Origin: an uncultured Campylobacterales bacterium
GTDB lineage: Bacteria > Campylobacterota > Campylobacteria > Campylobacterales > CACVAW01
Direction: 5' to 3'
Length of the DNA: 49,577 nucleotides
Assembly (NCBI GenBank): GCA_902727925.1
Contig: CACVAW010000002.1
Location: 1-49,577 of the forward strand
Within the stretch, counting starts at the first letter, position 1; each line of letters starts with the position of its first letter. A program made the position numbers and the translations under genes. The notes under the pieces are model-generated. The model ran no database searches, was not told the DNA's origin, and was given only the letters and a program-made list of their open reading frames with translations. Shown here piece after piece: positions 1 through 8,958 of this stretch.

Positions 1-51
1 CTTTTTACCGCCCTGGTCTCTCATCGCATAATCAAAAAAACTATCTTGCAT
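1..51 (-). CDS. Partial CDS, N-terminus only, unknown product
   Basis: An ATG at 51 opens a frame that runs off the window edge with no stop in 17 codons; the peptide begins MQDSFFDYAMRDQGGKK. A good ribosome binding site (GAGAAGGG, about 60-67) sits a few bases upstream on the minus strand, which is the main reason to believe it. It lies downstream of the giant polyvalent-type protein gene and on the same strand, so it is probably co-transcribed with it. Seventeen residues are too few to assign a family. Confidence 0.5.
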   Translation of the reverse strand, partial: MQDSFFDYAMRDQGGKK

Positions 52-126
52 CTTTTTACCCTTCTCTTTTCTTTGATTACTATTTTAACTAATTCTCACT
101 TTTCTTTATCTTTTGTTCAGAGCTCT

Positions 127-3100
127 CTATTCATTGTTGTTTTTTGTAGGATTTGTATTTTCAAAAAAAACATTTCTCTTTTGGTTTACTGCAAGGTCTA
201 GATGTGTTTCGACCATAGTTTTATTAAGTTTTGTTAGATACTCACTAGTATGATCTGTTGGAAGCCAAGTCTTAGCTCTATCATAGTTAATATGTACCCC
301 ATTTAAGTGAGGTTCTAAGTCTGTATTTTTAAAGTCGTCTCTTTTACTTAGTATAGTTGTTTTTCCTATACCATGAAGTCCTACAACATCATAAACTTTA
401 GGGTTACTAACCGCTGTTGTTTTTTTAATCTGTGAAGTAATATCATCTTTTAAAAGTGTTATAGCTTTTTCTACTGATCTTTGTGGTTTTGGAACATTAT
501 TCAAGTAGTTTTCATTATTTACTACTCCAGTATCTCTGTCTTGTGCTTGTTGTTGCTGTATCTTTCGATTTATTTCTAGCAACCTATTACCAGCTTCCGT
601 ATTTCTTACTCGGGCTTCTTGTAATTTTACCATTTCAGGATCATCACCAATTTCAACAAGTAATTTATCAAGTTTTGCGACAAGTTCAGTTTTATTAGCA
701 GGTAATCCAGCAGCTCTAAGTTCAGCTTCAGTAGGATTTAAAGTCTGAGGGGTAATTTTAGTAGTAGATGAACTTTCTTCTTCATCTTGATTAGTATCAA
801 GTTTAGCAGAGTTTTGAGCGACTTGAGTGACAGAACCCATCGTAATACTATTGTTACTAGTATTAATAGCATCTTGAGTAAGTTCGGATACAAGCTGTCT
901 TTCAAAAGGACTTAAAGGATTACTTGCATCGTTCATATTCTCAATAGCCGTATCGATATTTCTATTTCTTGATATAGCACCACCTACACTACCAATAGAA
1001 GCCCCAAGAGCGATACTCATAGGAATCTGTTTAAGAGTTAGTTCAAGAGCTTTATCATAATCTTCACCTTTAGCTATTTCTTGTGAAAACTGACTTAAAG
1101 GATCAACTGTAACTCCATGTATAGCACCAGAACCCATACCATATTTTATTTTTGATAAAAGAGTAGTAGCTTTTGCTGCTGCTTTGAATCCTACTACTCC
1201 AGGAAGTGCTGCTTCACTAGTACCTGCAAGTGTACCTTCTAAGCTCCAAGATTTCGCATTTTTCAATAAATGTGTTCCCAAGTTCCAATTAGCTTCTATA
1301 ATATCAATAACTCCAGAAGCTTCTGCCATGTCTACTTGTACTTTCTCATATTCAGCTGTAGCTTCTTTTGATAAGCTACTTCTATATATTTTATCTGCAC
1401 TTTGTTCTAGTCTATGGCTTAAGTCAGTTAAAACTTTGTTAGATGCTTCTTCTTGTATCTCTTTTTGTTCATACCATGAAAATATTTGTGATTCGTCTTT
1501 CCTTGCAATTTTCTCAGCAGTATCAAGAAAAGCTTTTTCTGCTTTTTCTGCTAATCTTGAAATAGGATGTACATCTCCTACTAAATCTTTTAGTCCTTTG
1601 AACGTAAAGTATGTATTTACAGCTCCACCAGTAAGCCCTCTTTTTGTTTTAGCAGTATTTGAATCTCCTTGTACCATCAAATCTTTTTCTCTGAGCATTT
1701 CTTTTGTTCTCTGCTCTATTTTATGATCTTTCAAATATCTTTTTGCATCTTGACGCTGTTCTAGCGACAAAGCTGTATTACCTGTAACATTTCCATCTTG
1801 ATCTTTTATAAATCTACCTTGAAAGTCTCTTTGACCAATTAACCCTTCATTTACTAGTCCAAGATATACTTCTGTCTCACTTGCTACTTTTCTTCCTTCT
1901 GTTGCGTTTATTTTATGTCTTAGTTCATGAGATATTTCATAATTTACTGGAGCTTGAGTTTTCTCTCCTCTTAGGTTGTCATAGAGTATGATGTCTTTAC
2001 CAAGATCTTGACCTAGAGGACTTTCATCAGCCGGTATATATGATGCTGTTTTCCCTGCACTTTCTTCTAAGAAAGGCGTTCCTATAATTTTTACATTATA
2101 AGTCTTTTCTAGTGCTTCTAGATTTTCTTTACTTAATAATCCATCTTCAACAAGTTTATTAAACTTTTCTGCTTTATAAGCATGCCCTTTTTTATAGTAA
2201 GAAGCAATACGAGGGTTATCAGGTTGAGAATCAAGAAAAGCCTTATACCCTAAAACTCTAGAAATATATTTCCTAGTCTCTAAAGGAGCTGAAGCTAAAA
2301 TTTGAGCAGTAGTTTTATTATCAACATTTCCCATACCCCAGTTATAGGCTGCAAGTGCTTTTACATTGTTACCATTATATCTTTTTGATAATATTGATAA
2401 GTATCGCCCACCAGCATTTATAGCTTTACTTGAGTTTGTTCTTTCATCTGTATTATCATTTACAACGAGATTCATATCTCTAGCTGTAGGTGGCATAAAT
2501 TGCATAACTCCAACAGCTCCAGCAGAACTTTTTATAGTTTTTTCATCTTTATTCTTTAGTACGGCTAGATGTATTGACTCTTGGTACATTAGCCCTTTTA
2601 CTAAGTTTTTGTCTAGGTTATATTTATTTGAAGCTTTTATTACATCTTTTTCATATTTGTTTAATCTTTTTAATCCTTTTGAACTAATCTTTCTTACGTC
2701 TGTAACCCTATTATTTGACTGTTGAGCTTTTTTGTGATTTTTTGTTGTATATTGTTTTAAGTGATTTGTATTGTTTGATGATGTTTTTGGTCTTAGTTTT
2801 GATGTTGGTTTGTTTTGGTAGTTTTGTTTTCTTTGTTGCTCTTGTCTATTTTGTTGTTGTTGGGCTTGTAAGTTTTGTTGTGCTAGTTGTTGTTCATATA
2901 GTTTTTGGCTTTTGTTATATTCAGCTAGTATTTGTTGTTTTTGCTCTTTTGACATACTTGGGTATTTTTTTACCATTTCTTTTTGGTATTCTTTATATTC
3001 TTGTTCTGTTTTTCTTTTCTCTGCTTGTTGTTGTTTGTATTCTTGTTCTTTTTTGTTTTCGTATTGTTTTCTTTTGTTTATTCTTTTTTTTAGTTCTTGT

Positions 3101-3762
3101 TCAAATTCTTCATCTGTTTGTTTTCGGGTTAATTTTGTTGGACTTGGGGCTTGGTTTTGTATTTGAGCTTTTTGTTGTGCTGTTTTGTTCTGTGGGGTTG
3201 GTTGCTTTTTGGGCTTTTGGCTTTCTTGTTTTGGTCTTCCACTTAGCATATCTTGGGTTAGGTTTTTTTGACTAGTTTTGCTGTATATACTACCTTGCGA
3301 TACTGTTGCTTTGTCTTTTGTGATGTCTAATTTTGGTACTTTTAATTTTGGTGCTTGTGGTTCCTCTGGGGTTTGTGGTTCTGGTTCTTCTTTTATTATT
3401 GGTTTTGGTGTTGCTGATGACCTTTCTACTTCTGGTGATATTCCTGATGTTGCTAATAGATCTTGTAGCTGATTTTGTGTTAGTTCGTCTGTATTTGCGA
3501 AGGCATTATCATTTCCTTCAGATGCTTGGTCTCCCATTTTATATAGTAAGTCTTGGGTTTCTTCTTCACTTAGTTCGTCTGTATTGGCAAAGGCATCATC
3601 ATTTTCTTCTGATGCTTGGTCGCCTATGTTGTATAGTAGTTCTTCTTCATCTATTTCTGATTCTTCTTCTATGTTAACTTTACCCATCCCTTCTAAGCTT
3701 TTACCTTTAAAAAGGCTAGAAAGAAAAAATGCTCCTCCCATGAATGCTAGTAGTGTTAGCAT
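127..3762 (-). CDS. Giant polyvalent-type protein: SLT transglycosylase + HExxH zincin-like + truncated P-loop kinase
   Basis: 1211 residues. In order: a short hydrophobic N-terminus (residues 2-20) that could anchor it in a membrane; two acidic 30-residue tandem repeats (about 38-95); a long Gln/Lys-rich coiled coil (about 150-350); a lytic transglycosylase SLT domain with catalytic Glu395 in MYQES, then GVMQFMPPTA and AAYNWGMGNV; a zincin-like HELRH at 612-616 with a possible third ligand Glu soon after; a Gly/Ala-rich hydrophobic stretch around 860-930; and a C-terminal P-loop (GLHGIGKT, 1128-1135) resembling zeta-toxin or polynucleotide kinases. That kinase stops at ENTN, about half its normal length. 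Known polyvalent proteins of phages and conjugative elements combine such domains and enter the recipient cell with DNA; I infer that role here. Alternatives are a prophage internal virion protein or a T4SS-associated murein hydrolase. Confidence 0.7.
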   Translation of the reverse strand: MLTLLAFMGGAFFLSSLFKGKSLEGMGKVNIEEESEIDEEELLYNIGDQASEENDDAFANTDELSEEETQDLLYKMGDQASEGNDNAFANTDELTQNQLQDLLATSGISPEVERSSATPKPIIKEEPEPQTPEEPQAPKLKVPKLDITKDKATVSQGSIYSKTSQKNLTQDMLSGRPKQESQKPKKQPTPQNKTAQQKAQIQNQAPSPTKLTRKQTDEEFEQELKKRINKRKQYENKKEQEYKQQQAEKRKTEQEYKEYQKEMVKKYPSMSKEQKQQILAEYNKSQKLYEQQLAQQNLQAQQQQNRQEQQRKQNYQNKPTSKLRPKTSSNNTNHLKQYTTKNHKKAQQSNNRVTDVRKISSKGLKRLNKYEKDVIKASNKYNLDKNLVKGLMYQESIHLAVLKNKDEKTIKSSAGAVGVMQFMPPTARDMNLVVNDNTDERTNSSKAINAGGRYLSILSKRYNGNNVKALAAYNWGMGNVDNKTTAQILASAPLETRKYISRVLGYKAFLDSQPDNPRIASYYKKGHAYKAEKFNKLVEDGLLSKENLEALEKTYNVKIIGTPFLEESAGKTASYIPADESPLGQDLGKDIILYDNLRGEKTQAPVNYEISHELRHKINATEGRKVASETEVYLGLVNEGLIGQRDFQGRFIKDQDGNVTGNTALSLEQRQDAKRYLKDHKIEQRTKEMLREKDLMVQGDSNTAKTKRGLTGGAVNTYFTFKGLKDLVGDVHPISRLAEKAEKAFLDTAEKIARKDESQIFSWYEQKEIQEEASNKVLTDLSHRLEQSADKIYRSSLSKEATAEYEKVQVDMAEASGVIDIIEANWNLGTHLLKNAKSWSLEGTLAGTSEAALPGVVGFKAAAKATTLLSKIKYGMGSGAIHGVTVDPLSQFSQEIAKGEDYDKALELTLKQIPMSIALGASIGSVGGAISRNRNIDTAIENMNDASNPLSPFERQLVSELTQDAINTSNNSITMGSVTQVAQNSAKLDTNQDEEESSSTTKITPQTLNPTEAELRAAGLPANKTELVAKLDKLLVEIGDDPEMVKLQEARVRNTEAGNRLLEINRKIQQQQAQDRDTGVVNNENYLNNVPKPQRSVEKAITLLKDDITSQIKKTTAVSNPKVYDVVGLHGIGKTTILSKRDDFKNTDLEPHLNGVHINYDRAKTWLPTDHTSEYLTKLNKTMVETHLDLAVNQKRNVFFENTNPTKNNNE
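3481..3660 (-). repeat. Two tandem copies of a 90-bp coding repeat
   Basis: Inside the giant gene, the segment starting at 3481 (tagttcgtctgtatt) recurs at 3571, exactly 90 bases (30 codons) later. The encoded units share the core GDQASE-x-ND-x-AFANTDEL. The copies differ at several positions, so the duplication is not fresh. Being a multiple of three, gain or loss of a unit would keep the frame. Confidence 0.8.
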
Positions 3763-3808
3763 TAGCCTTTTCCCTCAAAAATTTTCACTATATCATCATA
3801 TTTTTCAA

Positions 3809-4771
3809 TTAAATATTCTTTAACTCATCGTCAAACTTCATAAAGTCAGTTCTATTATCATCTATAAACTTAATAGCACTTCTTGGATGTTCATTCAAAT
3901 ACCCTGTAATCATATAAGGTATGCTATATCCCCAGTTTTCTTTTTTTTGCATTTTCACCATATACTCTTCTATGAATTTAAGCATAGGCTTTAGCTTGTA
4001 TTTTGGGTTCTTTAGAAATGTCATAAGAAGTTCAGTTGGACAGTTTCCTGCACCTCTACCCATACCACATATCGTAGTATCAAGATAGCTAGTTCCTAGT
4101 ATCAAAGACTCTATGATATTTGCGTATGCAAGTTGTTGATTGTTATGAGTATGTATCCCTACTTCTTTTCCTGAGTCTTTTGCAAATTTCATGTATTTGT
4201 TTGTAAGCTCTTTTATTTGTTCACTATAAAACGAACCAAAACTATCTACTAAGTAGATGATATCTACATTTGAGTCACAAAGAAGTTTTAACGCGTCATC
4301 AAGGTCTGATTCAAACACCTTTGATATTGCCATGATATTTATAGCTGTTTTGTATCCTTTTTGATGTGCATCTTCTATGAGTTCAAGTGCTTTTGGGATT
4401 TGATGTATATAAGTGGCAACTCTAATCATATCTATGACGCTATCTTTTTTAGGTAGTATTTCTTCTTTTAGTGTTCTACCTATATCTGCCATGACTGCGA
4501 GTTTAAGATCAGTATTATTCTCTCCTACTATAGCTCTTATGTCTTTTTCTTCGCTGAAGTTGAATTTCCCGTATTCTTTTTCACTCATTATTGTTTTTGA
4601 GCAGATTTTACCTATTTCCATGTACTCGATACCTGAATCTACACAAGCGTTATATGTGGCTTTTACAAACTCATCACTAAAATGATAGTTATTAATAAGA
4701 CCTCCATCTCTAATTGTACAGTCAAGTATTTTTATATCTTTACGGCTTTCTAGCCAATTTCCTTTTCCCAT
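3809..4771 (-). CDS. Aldolase of the DRE-TIM / HMGL-like family
   Basis: 320 residues, the normal size for a single-domain DRE-TIM metallolyase. DCTIRDGG (17-24) supplies the catalytic Arg-Asp pair and one metal ligand, HTHNN (207-211) supplies the two metal-binding histidines, and GMGRGAGN (236-243) is the usual loop near the end of the barrel. The family includes 4-hydroxy-2-oxovalerate aldolase, HMG-CoA lyase and isopropylmalate synthase; the short length and lack of a regulatory domain favour an aldolase cleaving or forming a 2-oxo acid. The substrate cannot be read from the sequence. It stands alone between the giant gene (47 bp gap) and fur, which points away from it. Cytoplasmic, Mn or Mg dependent by family knowledge. 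Confidence 0.75.
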   Translation of the reverse strand: MGKGNWLESRKDIKILDCTIRDGGLINNYHFSDEFVKATYNACVDSGIEYMEIGKICSKTIMSEKEYGKFNFSEEKDIRAIVGENNTDLKLAVMADIGRTLKEEILPKKDSVIDMIRVATYIHQIPKALELIEDAHQKGYKTAINIMAISKVFESDLDDALKLLCDSNVDIIYLVDSFGSFYSEQIKELTNKYMKFAKDSGKEVGIHTHNNQQLAYANIIESLILGTSYLDTTICGMGRGAGNCPTELLMTFLKNPKYKLKPMLKFIEEYMVKMQKKENWGYSIPYMITGYLNEHPRSAIKFIDDNRTDFMKFDDELKNI

Positions 4772-4903
4772 GAGATTGTTCCTTAAAATTTGATTTTTGT
4801 ATGTGTTTGAGAGATTTTAATTAATAGTAGTAATAGAGACTTTTGTCTAGCTTGTTTAATTTGATTTTGTAGTTCATAAATTTAAGGTCTCCTTTATATT
4901 TTC

Positions 4904-4912
4904 TGCTATAAT
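4904..4912 (+). promoter_or_regulatory. -10 promoter element of fur
   Basis: TGCTATAAT, an extended -10 box typical of Campylobacterota sigma-70 promoters, lies 34 bp before the fur start codon. No clear -35 is visible, as is common in this group. The AT-rich stretch between box and start could hold an autoregulatory Fur site, but I cannot define one. Confidence 0.6.
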
Positions 4913-4945
4913 TCTACAACTATAGTATTAAATTGGAATATAACA

Positions 4946-5389
4946 ATGGATAAAAAGTTCGATAAATTCATAAATAACTTCAGAGTTTTGATCAAAGATT
5001 TGGGTCTAAAAAACTCAACACAAAGAGAGATAATACTCAAAGCTCTCTTTCATAGTAAAGCACACCTAAGTGCTGAAGAACTATCTACTCTAATCAAAAA
5101 AGAATATGACTCAAGTATAGGAATAGCAACAGTATACAGAGTACTAAGCTTCTTAGAAGATCACAAAGTAGTATCATCAATCAATATTGGTAATGCAAAC
5201 TCAAAAGCATATGAAATAAACCCAAGTGACCATCATGATCATATAGTATGTACAAAATGCAAAAAAGTATTGGAATTCTTTAATCCAGACCTAGAAAAAC
5301 TTCAAGTAGAAATTGCAAATAAAAATGGCTTTAAACTCATAGACCATGATATGATATTGTACGGTATTTGTGCAGGCTGTAAAAAATAA
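4946..5389 (+). CDS. fur: Fur-family metal-dependent transcriptional regulator
   Basis: 147 residues, standard for Fur. The N-terminal winged helix contains ATVYRVLSFLED (61-72), the recognition helix region of the family. The dimerisation domain begins with HHDH (96-99), part of the regulatory metal site, followed by C102-x2-C105 and a C-terminal C142-x2-C145, which together make the structural zinc site. Family members repress iron uptake and storage genes when loaded with Fe(II); a PerR-like peroxide sensor has the same outline, so PerR cannot be ruled out by motif alone. It has its own promoter and is followed 63 bp later by ffh on the same strand. Confidence 0.88.
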   Translation: MDKKFDKFINNFRVLIKDLGLKNSTQREIILKALFHSKAHLSAEELSTLIKKEYDSSIGIATVYRVLSFLEDHKVVSSINIGNANSKAYEINPSDHHDHIVCTKCKKVLEFFNPDLEKLQVEIANKNGFKLIDHDMILYGICAGCKK

Positions 5390-5452
5390 TATGCTAATAT
5401 ATTTCTCTATAAAAAATAATTTAAAACAACATATTCCAAAGGTATTTAAATA

Positions 5453-6778
5453 ATGTTTGATTTAATATCAAAATCTATTCTCACATCAATAAACAAAATC
5501 AAAACTAGAGATGACTCAAAAGCTCTTAATAAAGCGCTACAAGAGCTCAAAAAGTCTCTACTAAAAGCAGACATCCATCATAAAGTAGTAAAAGAGCTAA
5601 TCGCTACGATTGAGCTCAAGATGAAAACACAAGTCATCGGTCAAGCTAACTTCCTTAAAGCTATAAAAGAATCACTTGCTGATATTCTAAATATTCATAA
5701 GAACCAAGGCTTTATCTACGCATCAAAGCCACCTACAAAGATACTGCTAACAGGTCTTCAAGGTAGTGGGAAAACAACAACTTCAGCAAAACTAGCAAAC
5801 TATCTAAAAGAAAAATCAAAAAAAGTCTTAATCGTAGCTTGTGACTTGCAAAGACTCGCAGCCATAGAACAACTAAAACAACTCTCAATTGAAAATAACC
5901 TTGATATATATTATGAAGATGACAATAAGAACACTATACAAATAGCCAAAAATGCCATGAAAGTAGCAGAAGAGAAGCTTTATGATGTAGTGATATTTGA
6001 TACTGCTGGACGTCTAGCTATAGATGATGAGCTCATGAATGAGCTAAGTGATGTCAAAAAAGCAGTATCTCCTGATGAGATATTCTATGTAGCTGACTCT
6101 CTTACAGGTCAAGATGCAATAAGAACAGCTTCAACATTCAAAGACAAAATCGGTATCGATGGTGTAATCCTCACAAAATATGATGGTGATAGTAAAGGTG
6201 GTATTGCCTTTGGTATTAGTAAGATAGTTGACGTTCCTCTTAGGTTTATAGGTACGGGAGAAAAGATACCTGATTTTGAAGCATTTATACCTGAGCGTAT
6301 AATATCAAGAATCATGGGTGAAGGTGATCTCGCAACACTAGCAGAAAAAACATCTTCAGTAATAGATGAAAAGCAAGCAAAAAAACTTTCATCTAAGATC
6401 AAAAAAGGTGAGTTTAACTTCGATGACTTTTTAAAACAACTTGAAATGGTCAAAAAACTAGGTAACCTAAAATCTCTTATAGGTATGATACCTGGACTCT
6501 CAGGAAAAATCGGAGACTCTCTCAAGAACCTTGACCTAGACTCAAAAGAAATCACACATATAAAAGCTATGATATCATCAATGACTCCTAAAGAAAGATT
6601 TGAGCCAAGCTTACTTAATAACTCAAGAAAACAAAGAATAGCAAATGGAGCAGGACTAAACGAAATAGAAGTAAATAGATTTTTTAAGCAATTCAAAAAT
6701 GCTTCAAAAATGGCAAAAAAGTTTTCTAAAGGTAATATGAAAAACTTAGAACAGATGATGGGGCAAAAACCTTTTTAA
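5453..6778 (+). CDS. ffh: Signal recognition particle protein Ffh
   Basis: 441 residues, normal for Ffh. An N-terminal helical bundle is followed by the GTPase G domain: P-loop GLQGSGKTTT (101-110), DTAGR (183-187), and TKYDGD as the guanine-specificity region. The C-terminal methionine-rich M domain (about 300-441) ends in MKNLEQMMGQ and carries the helix-turn-helix that binds 4.5S RNA. With FtsY it directs ribosomes making inner-membrane proteins to SecYEG. It precedes the rpsP operon by 85 bp, and the gap contains a promoter, so the two are at least partly separate units. Confidence 0.97.
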   Translation: MFDLISKSILTSINKIKTRDDSKALNKALQELKKSLLKADIHHKVVKELIATIELKMKTQVIGQANFLKAIKESLADILNIHKNQGFIYASKPPTKILLTGLQGSGKTTTSAKLANYLKEKSKKVLIVACDLQRLAAIEQLKQLSIENNLDIYYEDDNKNTIQIAKNAMKVAEEKLYDVVIFDTAGRLAIDDELMNELSDVKKAVSPDEIFYVADSLTGQDAIRTASTFKDKIGIDGVILTKYDGDSKGGIAFGISKIVDVPLRFIGTGEKIPDFEAFIPERIISRIMGEGDLATLAEKTSSVIDEKQAKKLSSKIKKGEFNFDDFLKQLEMVKKLGNLKSLIGMIPGLSGKIGDSLKNLDLDSKEITHIKAMISSMTPKERFEPSLLNNSRKQRIANGAGLNEIEVNRFFKQFKNASKMAKKFSKGNMKNLEQMMGQKPF

Positions 6779-6816
6779 ACAGGTATAATACTTTAAGTAT
6801 TAATTAATTTAATTTT

Positions 6817-6825
6817 GGCTATAAT
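6817..6825 (+). promoter_or_regulatory. -10 element of the rpsP-rplS operon
   Basis: TTTTGGCTATAAT ends 39 bp before rpsP. It matches the TGnTATAAT-like -10 boxes of Campylobacterota and is the second such box in this region. It should drive rpsP, the KH gene, rimM, trmD and rplS. Confidence 0.6.
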
Positions 6826-6863
6826 GCCCAACTATTTTTAACATAAAAGCAAGGAACAATAAT

Positions 6864-7091
6864 ATGGCTACAGTAATAAGACTAACAAGAATGGGAAGAA
6901 AGAAAAAACCATTTTATAGAATAGTTGTAACAGACAGTAGAAAAAGAAGAGATGGTGGTTGGATTGAATCAATAGGATATTATAACCCACTAACTAACCC
7001 AAAAACTCTAAAGATTGATACTGAAAGATTTGACTACTGGAAAAGCGTAGGTGCTAAACCTAGCGAAAGAGTTACAAGAATAACTAAGTAA
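6864..7091 (+). CDS. rpsP: 30S ribosomal protein bS16
   Basis: 75 residues beginning [20 protein letters not shown], the diagnostic bS16 N-terminus, followed by the [15 protein letters not shown] turn. Epsilon-group bS16 proteins are short like this one. It binds 16S rRNA early in 30S assembly. The start is preceded by AAGGAAC. First gene of the conserved ribosome-maturation operon that continues with the KH gene 23 bp later. Confidence 0.97.
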   Translation: MATVIRLTRMGRKKKPFYRIVVTDSRKRRDGGWIESIGYYNPLTNPKTLKIDTERFDYWKSVGAKPSERVTRITK

Positions 7092-7114
7092 ATTAAATAT
7101 CTCAAAGGCTTACT

Positions 7115-7378
7115 ATGGTAGATAAATTTTTAGTTGATTTTGCAAAACTTTTGACTGATAAACCTGAACTAGTACAAACAAAAATTGTTGATACCGATGA
7201 TGAACGATATCATAAAGAAGTGATACTATTATTAGATAAATCTGATATGGGTAAAATCATAGGTAAAGATGGAAAAATGATTAGTTCAATCAAAACATTT
7301 CTTTCAGGATATAAAGCCAAGTCAAAGACTAACTATAAAATCACTGTAGAAAGTCATCAAGAAAGTACTCATAGCTAG
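7115..7378 (+). CDS. KH-domain RNA-binding protein (KhpA family)
   Basis: 87 residues made of a single KH domain. The RNA-contacting loop is visible as GKIIGKDGKMISSI, with the GxxG signature (GKDG). KhpA-type proteins sit between rpsP and rimM in many bacteria and act as small RNA chaperones, often with KhpB; that is family knowledge. Genes on both sides are 3-23 bp away, so expression is shared with rpsP and rimM. Confidence 0.9.
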   Translation: MVDKFLVDFAKLLTDKPELVQTKIVDTDDERYHKEVILLLDKSDMGKIIGKDGKMISSIKTFLSGYKAKSKTNYKITVESHQESTHS

Positions 7379-7381
7379 TCT

Positions 7382-7909
7382 ATGAGTACTGATGATCTCG
7401 TAGCTGTTGCTACTATTGGCAAAAGTGTAGGTCTAAAAGGTGAATTGAAACTTCACATAATAAGCGACTTTAAATCACAATTCAAAAAAAACAGAACTTA
7501 CTACTTCGAAGATCATTCAAAAATAGTCATCGAAAACTTTAATCAAAATAATAATAGAGTTAAATTCTATAATTATGATGATATAGATATAGCTAAAACT
7601 CTTACAAACAAAAACATATACTCAACAAAAAAAGAAAGCAGTAAAAATCTAGACTTAAGAGAAAATGAATTTTTATGGTTTGAACTTATAGGTTATACAA
7701 TAATTGAGAATCATAAGGTACTTGGTACTATATCAACAATAGATAGAATATCCGATATAGATTATTTGTTGATAAATACAGATGAAGAGTTTCAAAAGAT
7801 TGCTAAGAGATTTTGTCTACCTTATGATAAAAAATATATTATTGAAGTGGATTCTAAAAACCGTATCATAAAAACAAAAAATGCTTATGATATCTTGGAA
7901 AATTCTTGA
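7382..7909 (+). CDS. rimM: Ribosome maturation factor RimM
   Basis: 175 residues, normal length. The N-terminal barrel opens with VAVATIGKSVGLKGELKLH, the family hallmark, and the C-terminal PRC-barrel half includes LRENEFLWFELIGYTI. RimM binds bS19 and helps mature the 3' domain of the 30S subunit. The gene starts three bases after the KH gene stop. Its stop overlaps the start of trmD in a TTGA arrangement, implying translational coupling. Confidence 0.93.
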   Translation: MSTDDLVAVATIGKSVGLKGELKLHIISDFKSQFKKNRTYYFEDHSKIVIENFNQNNNRVKFYNYDDIDIAKTLTNKNIYSTKKESSKNLDLRENEFLWFELIGYTIIENHKVLGTISTIDRISDIDYLLINTDEEFQKIAKRFCLPYDKKYIIEVDSKNRIIKTKNAYDILENS

Positions 7910-8595
7910 GAATAAACTTCATTACCCTCTTTCCTCAACTTATCAAAAGCTATTTTGGTGATTCAATCCTAAAAAATGCACACGAAAAAAAATTATTTGA
8001 AACTGAGTATTTAAACCCAAGAGATTTCAGTACACACAAACATAAAAAAGTTGATGCACCTATGATTGGTGGAGGTGCTGGAATGCTTATATCGCCAGAA
8101 GTAATAAAACAAACACTAAATAGAATAAAAGAACAGACTCACATTGTATTTGTAACTCCATCAGCAAAAAGATTCACTCAAAAAGATGCAAAAAGACTCT
8201 CCACCCAAAAGAGTATCACTCTGGTAAGTGGTAGATACGAAGGCATTGATGATAGAGTCATAGAAACCTATGCTAATGAAGTCTTTAGTATAGGTGACTA
8301 TATACTAACAGGAGGAGAGCTACCATCTCTTATCATAAGCGATGCAATCCTTAGAAATATACCAGGGATACTTGGCAATAAAGACTCACTAACAGAAGAA
8401 AGCTTTGAAAATGGCTACTTAGAAGCACCAAATTTCACAAAACCAATTATTTTTGAAGATTTACAAGTAAACTCAACCTTTTTAAAGGGAAATCATAGTA
8501 AAATCTCAGACTTAAAAAATAGTATGGCTAAAATTAAAACAAGATATTTTAGACCAGACATTTATAGCCAAAAAGGTACCAAATATGAAAAATAG
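7906..8595 (+). CDS. trmD: tRNA (guanine-N1-)-methyltransferase TrmD
   Basis: 229 residues, a typical trefoil-knot SPOUT methyltransferase. [13 protein letters not shown] opens the protein; [12 protein letters not shown] and [14 protein letters not shown] form the knotted SAM pocket. The enzyme makes m1G37 next to the anticodon and prevents +1 slippage. The start codon is TTG at 7906, overlapping the rimM stop (TTGA); there is no other sensible start because the protein's conserved first residues begin exactly there. The stop overlaps rplS by 11 bp. Confidence 0.95.
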   Translation: MRINFITLFPQLIKSYFGDSILKNAHEKKLFETEYLNPRDFSTHKHKKVDAPMIGGGAGMLISPEVIKQTLNRIKEQTHIVFVTPSAKRFTQKDAKRLSTQKSITLVSGRYEGIDDRVIETYANEVFSIGDYILTGGELPSLIISDAILRNIPGILGNKDSLTEESFENGYLEAPNFTKPIIFEDLQVNSTFLKGNHSKISDLKNSMAKIKTRYFRPDIYSQKGTKYEK

Positions 8596-8947
8596 ATATT
8601 TAGAAGATTTTGATAAATCACAAATTAAAGATAGAGATATTCCTAATTTTAGAGTTGGAGATTCACTTAGAATCGCAGTAAAAATTACAGAAGGTACAAA
8701 AACAAGAAGAATACAAAATTTTGATGGTGTTTGTATAGCTATTAGAGGCGAAGGTACTGGTAAAACTTTTATTGCTAGAAAAATAGGAGCTAATAGTGTC
8801 GGAGTTGAAAGAATATTTCCATTATATAGCGAAATTATAGAAGAAATTAAAGTACTTAGAACTGGTAAAGTTAGACGTGCTAAATTATTTTATCTAAGAG
8901 ATAGAAGAGGTAAAGCTGCTAGAATCAAAGAAAGAAAACAAAAATAA
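8585..8947 (+). CDS. rplS: 50S ribosomal protein bL19
   Basis: 120 residues, normal for bL19. Recognised by [40 protein letters not shown] and the basic tail with [17 protein letters not shown]. It sits at the 30S-50S interface. The ATG lies within the last codons of trmD in another frame (11 bp overlap). Last gene of the rpsP operon, followed by a hairpin and a tRNA gene. Confidence 0.97.
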   Translation: MKNRYLEDFDKSQIKDRDIPNFRVGDSLRIAVKITEGTKTRRIQNFDGVCIAIRGEGTGKTFIARKIGANSVGVERIFPLYSEIIEEIKVLRTGKVRRAKLFYLRDRRGKAARIKERKQK

Positions 8948-8958
8948 ATCAACCCTAG

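Noticed and set aside
1184-1726. 180-codon plus-strand frame inside the giant gene
   Set aside because: No ribosome binding site, Ser/Cys-rich composition typical of antisense shadows, and the minus strand has clear domains.
2715-3275. Open plus-strand frame of 186 codons opposite the coiled-coil region of the giant gene
   Set aside because: It is the mirror of a low-complexity Gln/Lys-rich segment; the predicted Phe/Leu/Val-only protein has no start signal or family.
6109-6696. 195-codon minus-strand frame inside ffh
   Set aside because: Antisense shadow of the conserved Ffh G and M domains.
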